A stretch of DNA of 64,000 nucleotides from a bacterium (GTDB lineage Bacteria; JAGOBX01), in the NCBI GenBank assembly GCA_029551925.1, contig JAKPEO010000030.1, positions 19,063 to 83,062 of the forward strand, in the 5' to 3' direction. The position numbers and the translations under genes were made by a program. The stretch's first letter is position 1, and each line of letters starts with the position of its first letter. The notes under the pieces were generated by a model. The model did not search any database, was not told where the DNA came from, and saw only the letters and a list, made by a program, of their open reading frames with translations. Below are positions 37,403-46,808 of the stretch, piece by piece.

Positions 37403-38349
37403 TGTTTGTCTCGGTATCTTTCAATAGTTGCAGTAATCGAACCAAAAAGCATCTGCCCTTGCATTTTTACAGGGATTTTGCGATTATCGGCAGTCACCCA
37501 AATATCCATATCGCCTTTATGCAGAAATATCCCTTCTTTTAATAATACAGGTCTAAGTTTATAACAATCTATTTTTCCTATTTTTGTATTCAATTTTTCA
37601 AGTTTTAAAATTTTAATATTTAATTCATATTGGTCAGTGCTGGAACTTACGGGAATTTTTACAGTATCGCCTACTTTAAAATTTAAAGTCCTTAAATAAT
37701 ACAATGCAGCAAATGGATCAAATATCGCTTCTTTTAATTCAAATGTCGTTTTGTTATGATTAATTTTATCTTTTTTTAATTTTGAACGATAACGCACAGC
37801 TATTTTATTTGGATATTTGTATCTTATTAATTCATTAATTTTTTTGCCGCCTTCTCTCTGAACCTTTATATATTTATAAGAAATTAATTTTTCTGTATCA
37901 ACATAAGACACAATTCTATCGCGCACGCGATATACAGCGTCAAAAAACGAATTTGTCTGCGCGTCTGATGTTATCATTAGCGCCGGTCTTTTATAAAAAT
38001 TTGTCGCGGCTCTCGATACTCTAAAAACAGCATTGCCGACATTAATAATACCATATTTTACTGAAAATACTATTTCTTCGCCTATATCAAAACTTATAGG
38101 ATTTTGTAGTTTTATATTTTTTAAAACATCGTCTATCTTTAAACTTTCAGGTTCTTCTTCTTCATCTAATTTTTCTAATAAATTCGCAGCTTGCGTAGGA
38201 GATAAATCTATCGCAGCTTCTAATTCATCAGAATTTTCAACATCATCATCTATTTCAAAAAGAACTTTTGAATAAATAATCTGTGCAGAAAAAATCAAAA
38301 ATAAAATAAATATTATAAGATAATTTTTTTTGATTCTTTTTAGAAGCAT
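37399..38349 (-). CDS. DUF3108-family secreted protein
   Basis: A 316-residue protein with signal peptide (YLIIFILFLIFSAQIIYS), an acidic low-complexity stretch (LEKLDEEEEPE) and a DUF3108 domain: ISFDIGEEIVFSVKYGIINVG, then DAVYRVRDRIVSYVD, FDPFAALYYLRTL and a C-terminal GDMDIWVTADNRKIPVK. The fold is a beta-barrel-like periplasmic domain of unknown function. It begins an operon with the DUF1460 gene. The ATG lies nine bases after a TATAAT, so the transcript is nearly leaderless. Confidence 0.82.
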   Translation of the reverse strand: MLLKRIKKNYLIIFILFLIFSAQIIYSKVLFEIDDDVENSDELEAAIDLSPTQAANLLEKLDEEEEPESLKIDDVLKNIKLQNPISFDIGEEIVFSVKYGIINVGNAVFRVSRAATNFYKRPALMITSDAQTNSFFDAVYRVRDRIVSYVDTEKLISYKYIKVQREGGKKINELIRYKYPNKIAVRYRSKLKKDKINHNKTTFELKEAIFDPFAALYYLRTLNFKVGDTVKIPVSSSTDQYELNIKILKLEKLNTKIGKIDCYKLRPVLLKEGIFLHKGDMDIWVTADNRKIPVKMQGQMLFGSITATIERYRDKQ

Positions 38350-38358
38350 AATTTATTT

Positions 38359-38387
38359 ATTATATCTATTAAGGGTTTAAATTTCAA
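38359..38387 (-). promoter_or_regulatory. Promoter for the DUF3108 gene
   Basis: TTGAAA (38382-38387), 17-base spacer and TATAAT (38359-38364) on the minus strand. The predicted start of transcription falls about three bases before the ATG at 38349. Confidence 0.7.
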
Positions 38388-38569
38388 GATTTTTTTTGTT
38401 TTTTTATAATTTAATTTAGGGCACGAGTATAAATTGTTCAAAAAAAAAAATTAAACGATATTAGCGATTAAAAAAAATATTTTTTTCTTTTGGTTTTAGT
38501 GTTTATTTTTTTACAAAAGAATAAAATAAAAAATATTTAATTTTTTTTAGAAGCGCGCTCGATATCTCT

Positions 38570-40507
38570 TCATTTTTTGCTATTGATAATTTCAATTATT
38601 TTTTCTATATCTATTGGTTTCTGCAAAATTCCTTGAACTTTATATTCATCTATCATTGAAACATCAACATCAAGATTGCCAGTCATAAAATAATAGTCGG
38701 ATTCGGCATTTATATTTTGTAATTTTTTTAGTAATTTATAGCCGTCAACAAAAGGCATCATAATATCTAAAAATATAAATTTAAAATTTATTGTTTTAAC
38801 TAATACAGTAGCAATATCAGCATTAGTGGCAATATAAATATTGGTATATCCTTTATTTTTCAAATTTTTTGATATTAACTGCAATAAAGTTTGTTCGTCA
38901 TCAATAAATAAAATCGGCGTGTTATTAGGCAAATCATCTTTTTTTGTTATGTTTTTTTTCTGCGGCAAATTATCCTTATTTTCTAATAATGCATTAAATT
39001 CTAAAATAAATTCTGTGCCGACATTTTCTTTACTGACAAATGATATTTTTCCATCATTGTTTTCAATAATTTTTTTTGATATAGCCAAACCCAAGCCGGT
39101 GCCTTTAATTTTCGGCTGATTAATATCTTTTATATATGCGCCTTTAGTGGAAAAAAACGGCGTGAATATTTTATCTTGAACATTTTGCGGGATACCAATA
39201 CCATTATCTATTATTTTTATTATAACCTTGCCATTAATTTTTTCAATAATAATTTTTATTTCCCCGTTATTTTTTGATGCGGCAAGAATAGCGTGTCTCG
39301 CATTAATTATAAGGTTCATCAATACCTGCTGCAATTGTCCGTCATCGCAACAAATATAGACATCATCATTAGAATATTGTTTACTGATTTTTATATTTTC
39401 AAATTCTAATTGTTTATTTTGCAATTTCAAAATTTCTTCGATAACCTCATTAACATTAACATTTTTTTTCTGCGGCGGTTTTGGTCTTGAAAAAAGCATT
39501 AATTGTTTGACTATATTCGCTGCACGGTCTATTTGTTCAATAAAAATTTTATAAAGTTCGACTATTTCTTGTTCGGCATTATTTTTAGACAATTTCATTT
39601 CTAAATACTGTATATTTGATTTTAATATAGACAAAATATTATTAAATTCATGCGCTATGCCAGCGGCGAGTTGCCCTGTAACTGAAAGTTTTTCAGAATG
39701 TATTAATTGTTCTTGCATCTGTGTAAATTCAGTTATATCTTGAACAGTGCCTGATAAAAAATCAATATTTTCGGCTTTATTAAATCTACCGATTTCGTTA
39801 ACATATTTTATATTATCTTCATTTTTTTTTATTCGATATTTTATAGAATAATTAGTTTTATTTGTAATTGCTGATAAATGAGTATTAATAACATTTTGCT
39901 TGTCTTCTTCGTGAATACAAGAAATCAATTTTTGATATGATAATGGCTCGTTTATATCTAATTCAAAAATATTATATATTTCATTCGAGCATATAATGTT
40001 TTCAAAATTAATATCAAACCGCCAACTGCCAATATGCGCTATACTTTGCGCTTGCTCTAATAACTCTTGTTTTTCTGCAATTATTATTTTACTTTTCTCT
40101 AATTCTTCTTGTATTTCTATTGATTTTAATTGAGTTTTTATTATCTTCGGAATACTTTCTAAAAATTGTGAATTTTTCACAAAATAATCTTCTGCGCCTA
40201 ATTTCATTAATTCTACCGCAATCTGCTCGCCGCCATAACCAGTTACTACAACAAATCGCGGAATAGGAATATTTTTTTCTTTTAAACAATTTAAGAAACC
40301 AATAGCATTCATATCTGGCAACGAAAAATCAATCATCATAAATTTTGCTTGATTGCGGTTATTCTCAAGCCAATCAATAGCTTTGCTCGCAGTTTGAAAA
40401 GAAATAACAGGCAAATAAATTTCTTTTATTTTTTCAGTTATTAAAAAAGCCAAACCCTCGTCATCTTCTAAAATTACAATCGGCTTTTGGTAGACTTTTG
40501 ATTCCAT
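38570..40507 (-). CDS. Hybrid histidine kinase REC-PAS-HisKA-HATPase-REC
   Basis: A soluble 645-residue kinase. The receiver at 1-125 has acceptor FMMIDFSLPDMNAIG. A PAS domain lies at about 150-270 (IGSWRFDINFENIICSNEIY, then the PAC-type GTVQDITEF). HisKA has its phospho-acceptor in AAGIAHEFNNILSILKSN. The HATPase domain has NLIINARHAI, DNGIGIP and GTGLGLAISKKIIE, and the C-terminal receiver has FIFLDIMMPFVDGYKLL. The variant HEFNN core is typical of NtrB-like and hybrid kinases. It lies 17 bases after an Rcp1-like regulator and belongs to an operon with the kinase at 41000-43048, making a phosphorelay likely. Confidence 0.94.
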   Translation of the reverse strand: MESKVYQKPIVILEDDEGLAFLITEKIKEIYLPVISFQTASKAIDWLENNRNQAKFMMIDFSLPDMNAIGFLNCLKEKNIPIPRFVVVTGYGGEQIAVELMKLGAEDYFVKNSQFLESIPKIIKTQLKSIEIQEELEKSKIIIAEKQELLEQAQSIAHIGSWRFDINFENIICSNEIYNIFELDINEPLSYQKLISCIHEEDKQNVINTHLSAITNKTNYSIKYRIKKNEDNIKYVNEIGRFNKAENIDFLSGTVQDITEFTQMQEQLIHSEKLSVTGQLAAGIAHEFNNILSILKSNIQYLEMKLSKNNAEQEIVELYKIFIEQIDRAANIVKQLMLFSRPKPPQKKNVNVNEVIEEILKLQNKQLEFENIKISKQYSNDDVYICCDDGQLQQVLMNLIINARHAILAASKNNGEIKIIIEKINGKVIIKIIDNGIGIPQNVQDKIFTPFFSTKGAYIKDINQPKIKGTGLGLAISKKIIENNDGKISFVSKENVGTEFILEFNALLENKDNLPQKKNITKKDDLPNNTPILFIDDEQTLLQLISKNLKNKGYTNIYIATNADIATVLVKTINFKFIFLDIMMPFVDGYKLLKKLQNINAESDYYFMTGNLDVDVSMIDEYKVQGILQKPIDIEKIIEIINSKK

Positions 40508-40524
40508 AATTTTAATTATTTTTT

Positions 40525-40983
40525 TTAATGATTCCCATTATTTTCTGGAATTTTAACCACTAAAATAAACAATCCGAGCCTCTGTAATGTCTCTGTAAGT
40601 TTTTGAAATTCTACTGGTTTTGTCACATAACAATTGCAGCCCAATTCATAACATCTTTTAATTTCAAAATGGTCATCTGTTGTAGTCAACATAATAATCG
40701 GAATTTTTTTTAAATTAGCATCAGATTTGAGTTTTTTCAATACTTCAATCCCATCTATTTCCGGCATATTAATATCCAGCAAAATCAAATACGAAAAAGA
40801 TTTATCAAAATTCTGTCCATCGGCTGCGCGGTTATTATAAAAAAAATCAAGCAATTCAGAGCCATTGGAAAAACGAATAATCTGATTTCTAATACCAGAA
40901 TCATATAAATTCATTTTTATTAATTCAGCATGTCCTTCATCATCTTCTGCCATTAAAATAATTATTTCATTTGCATTTGTCAT
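40525..40983 (-). CDS. Rcp1-like single-domain response regulator
   Basis: A 152-residue receiver with MAEDDEGHAELIKMNL, phospho-acceptor in LILLDINMPEIDGIEVL and conserved lysine in YVTKPVEFQKL. The extended loop before the acceptor (FYNNRAADGQNFDKSFSY) is typical of Rcp1. AAAGGAAAG precedes the ATG. It lies between two kinases in one operon and may connect them, being phosphorylated by the SBP-PAS kinase and docking on the hybrid kinase; this is inference. Confidence 0.92.
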   Translation of the reverse strand: MTNANEIIILMAEDDEGHAELIKMNLYDSGIRNQIIRFSNGSELLDFFYNNRAADGQNFDKSFSYLILLDINMPEIDGIEVLKKLKSDANLKKIPIIMLTTTDDHFEIKRCYELGCNCYVTKPVEFQKLTETLQRLGLFILVVKIPENNGNH

Positions 40984-40999
40984 AAAAATCTTTCCTTTT

Positions 41000-43048
41000 T
41001 TATTTTTTTAATTTTGGTAATGCTATATAAAATTCCGAACCATTACCGTATTCCGATTTTACCCAAACCTTTCCAGAATGCTTTTGTATTATATTTTTTA
41101 CAATAGTCAAGCCAATACCTTCGCCGTCAATATCATTGTTATCAGTTATACGATAAAATAATTTCCAAATTTTTTCAATATTATTTTTAGAAATGCCTAT
41201 ACCATTATCTTTCACACAATATACTATATATTCATTTTCGATTTTTCCTGAAATATTTAGCACAAGCTGCGTATCCATTTTTCGATATTTAATAGCATTA
41301 TCAATCAAATTTGTAAATACTTGATTTAGCAAATTCCTATCGCCTATACAATTTGGCAAATCTTCTATTTTTATTTTCACATTATATTCTTGAATTTTTA
41401 TAGCCAAATTTTTTATTATTTCTTCCAGCAAAGCATTCATATCTATATTATTCATTTGCGGTATAAGTCTACCAAGTCGTGAAAGTTTTAATAATCCGCT
41501 AATTAACACATCCATTTTTTTTGCGCTTATCTGAATAAAATTAAAAGAAGAATTAATTTGCTTTTTATGTTCATCGGTAATTTTATTTTTTAAATCATCA
41601 AGTGTTTCAGCGCTATCTAATACTGCAAATATTTCATTTATTTTTTTGCTTATTCTATCAGTAAAACCCTGAATATTTAATAATGGCGACCGCAAATCGT
41701 GCGAAGAAATATACAATATATTTTCCATCTCTTCAGTTTTATTTTGAAGTTGCTCTACTAAATCATTTAATAATTTTTCGTTTTTTTTGGCAAGTGTTAT
41801 ATCTGTAGTAACAGTAACAAAATAATTTTTTTTTGGCGAAAAAGTTGAAATCAAAAAATATTTTTCTATTGGTTCATAATAAATTTCAAAATTAGTCGCC
41901 TTGCCAGTTAATGCCACTTCTTTATAAATGTCAAAAAATGGCGGTTCTGCGGTTTTATAAACTTCCGTAGCGCGCCTGCCGATAACATTTTCAGGCGTTA
42001 AATTAAGTGTTTTATAAAATGCAAGATTTGCGTCAATAATTTCATAGTCAATTGCCGCACCATTATTATCAAATACCAATTTATGCTGCGCTACAATTTC
42101 AGTCATATTATTTACTAATTCGTAATATTGTTTTTCAGTATTTTTCAATGCTAAATACAATTTACGCGTTGTTTTATATTTCCAGACAAATAATACAATA
42201 ACTATTACAATAATTATTATCACACAAGTAATAACTACTTTTTTTACATTCCAAAATTCCGGCGGCTCTCCATACCATTTTAAATAAATATTATGATAAA
42301 ATTCAGAATTAACTACTTTCTTTAATTCTTCATCAAATATTTTATGGAGATAATCGTCATTTTTATTGAATACATATCCGCGCTTAAGTTCCATCAGCGG
42401 TTTGCCTACTATTTTTATACGATTTTCTAATTTCACTTCACGTATTTTTTTTAATAATACTGGCTCAGGAAAAACAAAAGCGTCAATCTGCCCGGCTAAT
42501 AATGCAAACAGTGCAGAATCAATATTTTTAAAAGTAATAAGATTATAATTTTCCCAATTCTTCATTTCATTATAAGCGCCGCCATTTTCGATTACGCCAG
42601 TGCGGCGATTGACTAAATCGGGAATACCGTGAATATCATAATTTGACGCTCTAACAAAACACGAAACAGGCACGACTTCTACAAATGTTTCTGATACTTT
42701 AAAATTAGCTAATCTATCAGCAGTGATGCCTACTCCAGGCGCTAAATCAGCTTCGTTTGCCTCAAGCGATTTCAGCATTTCATCCCAATTTTCTACAACT
42801 TTATATTTAATCTTATACCCCAAATTTTTAGCGATATATTCTAAAATATCTATTGCTAATCCTGCGGGCTTTCGATTTTGGTCTAAAATATACAGCGGCG
42901 GAAAATCAGCGAGCACAACAGCGCGCAATTCTTTTGTTTTTTTATATGATGGAATAATATTAGTATCATCAATATTTTTTTCTGCTGCAAAAATAGGATA
43001 ATAACAGAAAATAAAAATAATTATAAATAATATTTTTTTTAAATTCAT
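41000..43048 (-). CDS. Histidine kinase with SBP_bac_3 sensor and PAS domain
   Basis: A 682-residue membrane kinase. Signal peptide at 1-20; periplasmic family-3 solute-binding domain at about 38-265 (RAVVLADFPPLYILDQNRKP, GLAIDILEYIAKNLGY, AFVFPEPVLL); membrane helix at 272-292. A PAS domain lies at about 310-420, HisKA has its acceptor in ISSHDLRSPLLNIQGF, and HATPase carries NLIDNAIKYR, DNGIGIS and GEGIGLTIV. It is a paralogue of the 25080-26720 kinase with an added PAS domain. The transcript may begin at the ATG, with TAAAAT seven bases upstream. Confidence 0.93.
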   Translation of the reverse strand: MNLKKILFIIIFIFCYYPIFAAEKNIDDTNIIPSYKKTKELRAVVLADFPPLYILDQNRKPAGLAIDILEYIAKNLGYKIKYKVVENWDEMLKSLEANEADLAPGVGITADRLANFKVSETFVEVVPVSCFVRASNYDIHGIPDLVNRRTGVIENGGAYNEMKNWENYNLITFKNIDSALFALLAGQIDAFVFPEPVLLKKIREVKLENRIKIVGKPLMELKRGYVFNKNDDYLHKIFDEELKKVVNSEFYHNIYLKWYGEPPEFWNVKKVVITCVIIIIVIVIVLFVWKYKTTRKLYLALKNTEKQYYELVNNMTEIVAQHKLVFDNNGAAIDYEIIDANLAFYKTLNLTPENVIGRRATEVYKTAEPPFFDIYKEVALTGKATNFEIYYEPIEKYFLISTFSPKKNYFVTVTTDITLAKKNEKLLNDLVEQLQNKTEEMENILYISSHDLRSPLLNIQGFTDRISKKINEIFAVLDSAETLDDLKNKITDEHKKQINSSFNFIQISAKKMDVLISGLLKLSRLGRLIPQMNNIDMNALLEEIIKNLAIKIQEYNVKIKIEDLPNCIGDRNLLNQVFTNLIDNAIKYRKMDTQLVLNISGKIENEYIVYCVKDNGIGISKNNIEKIWKLFYRITDNNDIDGEGIGLTIVKNIIQKHSGKVWVKSEYGNGSEFYIALPKLKK

Positions 43049-43055
43049 TTATGGA

Positions 43056-43085
43056 ATTTTACAATATTTTTTTTCATTTTGTCAA
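43056..43085 (-). promoter_or_regulatory. Strong promoter for the sensory operon, leaderless geometry
   Basis: TTGACA (43080-43085), 18-base spacer and TAAAAT (43056-43061) on the minus strand. Only seven bases separate the -10 from the ATG at 43048, and there is no Shine-Dalgarno sequence. Confidence 0.7.
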
Positions 43086-43118
43086 GTTGAATAATTTTAA
43101 TTATAAAAAATAAAAAAA

Positions 43119-43865
43119 TTAATTGCAAAAAATAAAATTAATCATTCTGCCGGTTTGATTGTTAAATCTATAAGAATAAAACTGACTGGTATTTTCAAAT
43201 GTACACAATTTGCAATTAAAAATTTTTTTTCGTTGCACTCCTAAAAATTTTAAATCATTAATTATCGCCTTTTCCAAATCAAAATAAAATTTACCGTTTT
43301 TTTCAAAAATAAAAGATATATAATTAGAATATTGTTTATTCAACAATTCGACAAAATCTTTACCTACTTCATAACAATTTCCGCAAATATTCGGTCCTAT
43401 AAATACTCTAACATTTTTCAAATCAAAATCTAATATTTTTTCAAGACATTTTTCAAAAGTTTTTGAAATAATACCATTTACTACTCCGCGCCAGCCGCAG
43501 TGCGCAGCGCCAATAATTTTTGACAGCGGCTCGTAAAATAATAGCGGCGCGCAATCAGCAGTCATCACGCAAAGTATTTTAGTCATATCATTAGTAAAAA
43601 CCGCATCAGTATCTTGCAGTGCAGAAGATTCATTATAAAATCCGCAATTTTTATAATTATCGTTTTTATCTAAAAACACAATATTAGTAGAATGCGTTTG
43701 ATTCATAAAAACAAAATCTTCCGGTCGCTTATTAAATTTTTGCGCTAAAATTTCGCGGTTTTTAATGACGCTCTCCTGACTATCGCCATTATGCAAGCCG
43801 AGATTAAATGAAAAATAATTTCCTTGCGATACTCCGCCATTGCGCGTAGTAAAGCCGACTATCAA
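43119..43865 (-). CDS. pgeF: Peptidoglycan editing factor PgeF (laccase-domain protein)
   Basis: PgeF (YfiH, DUF152) hydrolyses mis-incorporated residues in peptidoglycan precursors. The 248-residue frame has FTTRNGGVSQGNYFSFNLG near the start, NQTHSTNIVFLD (His), MTADCAPLLFY (Cys) and GAAHCGWRGVVNG (His), the zinc-binding set. The frame opens at TTG 43865, only four residues before FTTR, which is too short. The open frame continues upstream with KDKAFYLFNTKFEN. An ATG at 43930 (MANETFF) reads into it if one T is added to a run of eight T, so the true start is probably 43930 with a frameshift or slippage. Confidence 0.9.
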   Translation of the reverse strand: MIVGFTTRNGGVSQGNYFSFNLGLHNGDSQESVIKNREILAQKFNKRPEDFVFMNQTHSTNIVFLDKNDNYKNCGFYNESSALQDTDAVFTNDMTKILCVMTADCAPLLFYEPLSKIIGAAHCGWRGVVNGIISKTFEKCLEKILDFDLKNVRVFIGPNICGNCYEVGKDFVELLNKQYSNYISFIFEKNGKFYFDLEKAIINDLKFLGVQRKKIFNCKLCTFENTSQFYSYRFNNQTGRMINFIFCN

Positions 43866-43940
43866 ATTTTCAAATTTTGTATTAAATAAATAAAACGCCT
43901 TGTCTTTTAAAAAAAAGTTTCGTTTGCCATATTAAAAAAA

Positions 43941-45269
43941 CTATTTTGCCGCAATATTAATATCATTAAAGCAAATAGCGGGCGTACGCATTGAACTTTT
44001 TATAAATAATTCTTTGCTTATAGAATTAATCTTGTTATTGAACAAATCATAAACATTGCCAGCAATCATACAATCTTTCACGCGTCCGACAATTTTACCT
44101 TTTTTAATCCAATAGCCCAAACTTACATTAACAGAAAAATCGCCAGCTAATACATTGCTCTGGCCCGCGCCTATTGTATGCTCGACAATCAGCCCTTCAT
44201 CTATTTCAGCAATCATTTCATTATACGGCTTATCGCCTGTATTAACGACAATATTAGAATATGACGGCGTCGGCATTGCGCTGATACTGCGTTCAGCATT
44301 GCCTGTACTTTTATTTCCTGTTAATTTTGCAGAGCGCAAATCAAAAATAAAATTTCTGAATACGCCATCTTCAATCAGCGGCTTTTTATAGGTTTGAATG
44401 CCTTCGGCATCGACAATTGCAGAGCCGAGCGCATAATCAATATGCGGATCATCATACATTGAAAATCTGGCATCTACTATTTTTTTATTTAATTTATCAG
44501 AAAGCGGCGAGATACCTTTTTGATATATTTTGCCGTTCATCGCTTGCAAAAAACTCGTATAAAGTAGCCCTATAGAAAATTTATTGAAAATTACAGGATA
44601 TTTTTCTGATTTTATCGCTGCTATTTTTTTCGCTTGTTCATAACGGCGAATTATATTATCTACTATAACATTAATTTTATCTAAATTTATTAATGCGCAA
44701 CTTGCGAGTCCATCATAAATATCTAATATTCCTTTTTTCTCTGTTATAACTACACTTACAGAAAAATCGAACATACTGCATTTTTCTGAAAATTTATAAT
44801 TATTAGAATTAATCAAAATACTATCGCCCCATGATTTGCCAAATGATAATGATACCATTGAATTTGGAATATATTTATTTAATTTTTTAATAATTCTATT
44901 GCCAAATTCTATAAATTGTTTTAAATCTAAATTTTCGATTTTTTCGTCATACATCTTTATTGTATTTTTTTTTATTTTCTGTTTCATCGGCAATTCTAAA
45001 TTAAGTTTTTCGCCGAAATTCGCGCTGGCAATAGCATAATTAATTGTTTGTTTGATTTTTTCAGGATTAGTAGTGAACGAAAAGCCGACTCTGCCATTTT
45101 TAAAAATTCTTAATCCTAACCCTGAACTATAATTATTTTCAAACATAAATAATTTATTATTTTCAAATGAAATTGATTCGTTATTAGAATTTGCATAATA
45201 CAAATCAAATTGCTCGCATTCTTGGTGTAATGTCTTAGAAATACCTGAAATATTAAATTTATTTGCCAC
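43941..45269 (-). CDS. pmbA: TldE/PmbA-type metalloprotease partner subunit
   Basis: A 442-residue member of the TldD/PmbA family lacking the HExxxH zinc motif, as expected of the non-catalytic TldE/PmbA partner. Recognisable segments include SGLGLRIFKNGRVGFSFT near residues 48-65, AIVDAEGIQTYKKPLIEDGV and GAGQSNVLAGDFSVNVSLG with MIAGNVYDLF. In E. coli the heterodimer degrades or processes peptides, including microcin B17 and the CcdA antitoxin. It overlaps tldD by 11 bases. Confidence 0.92.
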   Translation of the reverse strand: MANKFNISGISKTLHQECEQFDLYYANSNNESISFENNKLFMFENNYSSGLGLRIFKNGRVGFSFTTNPEKIKQTINYAIASANFGEKLNLELPMKQKIKKNTIKMYDEKIENLDLKQFIEFGNRIIKKLNKYIPNSMVSLSFGKSWGDSILINSNNYKFSEKCSMFDFSVSVVITEKKGILDIYDGLASCALINLDKINVIVDNIIRRYEQAKKIAAIKSEKYPVIFNKFSIGLLYTSFLQAMNGKIYQKGISPLSDKLNKKIVDARFSMYDDPHIDYALGSAIVDAEGIQTYKKPLIEDGVFRNFIFDLRSAKLTGNKSTGNAERSISAMPTPSYSNIVVNTGDKPYNEMIAEIDEGLIVEHTIGAGQSNVLAGDFSVNVSLGYWIKKGKIVGRVKDCMIAGNVYDLFNNKINSISKELFIKSSMRTPAICFNDINIAAK

Positions 45270-46644
45270 CTATTATCACATCCTTAATTCTAATATGCGG
45301 GCCGCCATCACTTACAGGCAGCGGCGATTGCCCGGCTTTACCGCAGCCGCCTAATCCGCCGTGCAATTGCAAATCATTGCCAAACATATCAATATTTTTC
45401 AATGTTTCAAATACATTGCCGGTTAAAATTACATCTCTTAATGGTTTAGTAATTTTTCCGTTTTTTATTTCGTATGCTTCTTCTGATGAAAAAGTGAACA
45501 TTTCAGTATTAGTCATTCCGCCGAGCGCGCCTTTAGCATAAATACCGTAATCAGTAGCGGTGATAATTTCTTCCGGCGAATATTTGCCTTTATCCATATA
45601 TGTATTAGACATACGCACAATAGGTTCATAACTATAGTTTATTGCGCGGCTGTGGCCTGTCAATTCCTCATTCATTTTTTTAGCGGTCTCGCGCGAATGC
45701 AGACGCCCTGTCAATATTCCGTTTTTTATTAAATACACTTTTTTTGCAGCGACGCCTTCGGAATCATATTGATATGTCCCCGCAAGATTCGGAATAGTCG
45801 GGTCGTCGATAATATTCAATTCCTCGCTGCCAAAACGCCTGCCTATTTTCATAATCTTTTGCAATTGCGGATTTTCATAGATAAAATCCGCTTCGCTTAA
45901 ATGACCAAACGCCTCATGCGTAAATACGCCGCAAAGTATCGGGTCTATAATTACTGTATATTTTCCGGGTTTAACCGGCTCCGCTTTTAATAATCGCAAT
46001 GCTCGTTCTTTTATCTCTTCGCAATATTTTTCTCTATTAAGAATATTTTGAGAAAAACCATTATAATCGCCGATAGTAGAATAACCGGTCTGGACATTTG
46101 CTCCGTCTCGCGCTATCGCAGTAAGAGAAATTCCGCAAAATACTGAATCAGAATAAATCTCACTGCCCTCTGTATTTAAAAATATAGTTTTTTTCAATAA
46201 ATCTCTATATCGCACGCTCGAACTTTGTATATTCTTATTCGCTATTATTAAATCATTATATTTTTTACAAACTTCAAATTTATCTGTTAATGAATAACTA
46301 AATGGATTATCATCTGGAATCATTATCATATGCGCTTGGATTGGATTAATATAACATATATTGATTTTTTCGCGTTTTACTAATTTAGATTGCTCAAATG
46401 TTTTTTTATAATATTCTTCTAAATTATCGAGGTTATTAAACGAAACAAAGCCCCAACCATAATCAGATAATATTCTACAACTACCACCTAAATTTTCAGA
46501 AGTCTTCGCATCTTCTACTTCTTTGCCTATTATTCCGATTGTCGTTGAAGTATACTCTTCAATTCTAATTTCAGCGTATCGCACATTTTTAAAATTTAAA
46601 ATCTTTTTGGAAATATCAATATATTTTTCTAATGTTTTTTTCAT
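45259..46644 (-). CDS. tldD: TldD-type metalloprotease catalytic subunit
   Basis: A 461-residue zinc peptidase with the motif THEAFGHLSEADF (HExxxH) at about residues 246-258. The C-terminal part is typical, with GGMTNTEMFTFSSEEAYEI and GGCGKAGQSPLPVSDGGPHI. It pairs with the downstream PmbA-like subunit, overlapping by 11 bases. The upstream gap of 164 bases holds a large inverted repeat, probably the terminator of the preceding gene. Confidence 0.94.
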   Translation of the reverse strand: MKKTLEKYIDISKKILNFKNVRYAEIRIEEYTSTTIGIIGKEVEDAKTSENLGGSCRILSDYGWGFVSFNNLDNLEEYYKKTFEQSKLVKREKINICYINPIQAHMIMIPDDNPFSYSLTDKFEVCKKYNDLIIANKNIQSSSVRYRDLLKKTIFLNTEGSEIYSDSVFCGISLTAIARDGANVQTGYSTIGDYNGFSQNILNREKYCEEIKERALRLLKAEPVKPGKYTVIIDPILCGVFTHEAFGHLSEADFIYENPQLQKIMKIGRRFGSEELNIIDDPTIPNLAGTYQYDSEGVAAKKVYLIKNGILTGRLHSRETAKKMNEELTGHSRAINYSYEPIVRMSNTYMDKGKYSPEEIITATDYGIYAKGALGGMTNTEMFTFSSEEAYEIKNGKITKPLRDVILTGNVFETLKNIDMFGNDLQLHGGLGGCGKAGQSPLPVSDGGPHIRIKDVIIGGK

Positions 46645-46680
46645 TTAACTTTAACCCGCTTCAAATATGTTTTTATAAAA

Positions 46681-46784
46681 AAAAAATAGGGATTATCTAA
46701 TTTTTTTAATACTTTTATCACTACGTTATTCATCAATAATTTCTGCGCAAATAATTATTAAAAATTAGATAATCCCTATTTTTT
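46681..46784 (-). terminator. Perfect 25-bp inverted repeat, probable terminator
   Basis: The arms at 46681-46705 and 46760-46784 are exact complements, containing TAGGGATTATCTAA, with a 54-base loop. On the minus strand the second arm runs into ten consecutive U, directly downstream of the small secreted protein gene that ends at 46809, so intrinsic termination is plausible. The arm length and the large loop are unusual for a terminator and could also mark a miniature inverted-repeat element. Confidence 0.65.
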
Positions 46785-46808
46785 AACTACTATATTCAAT
46801 AAAAAAAA

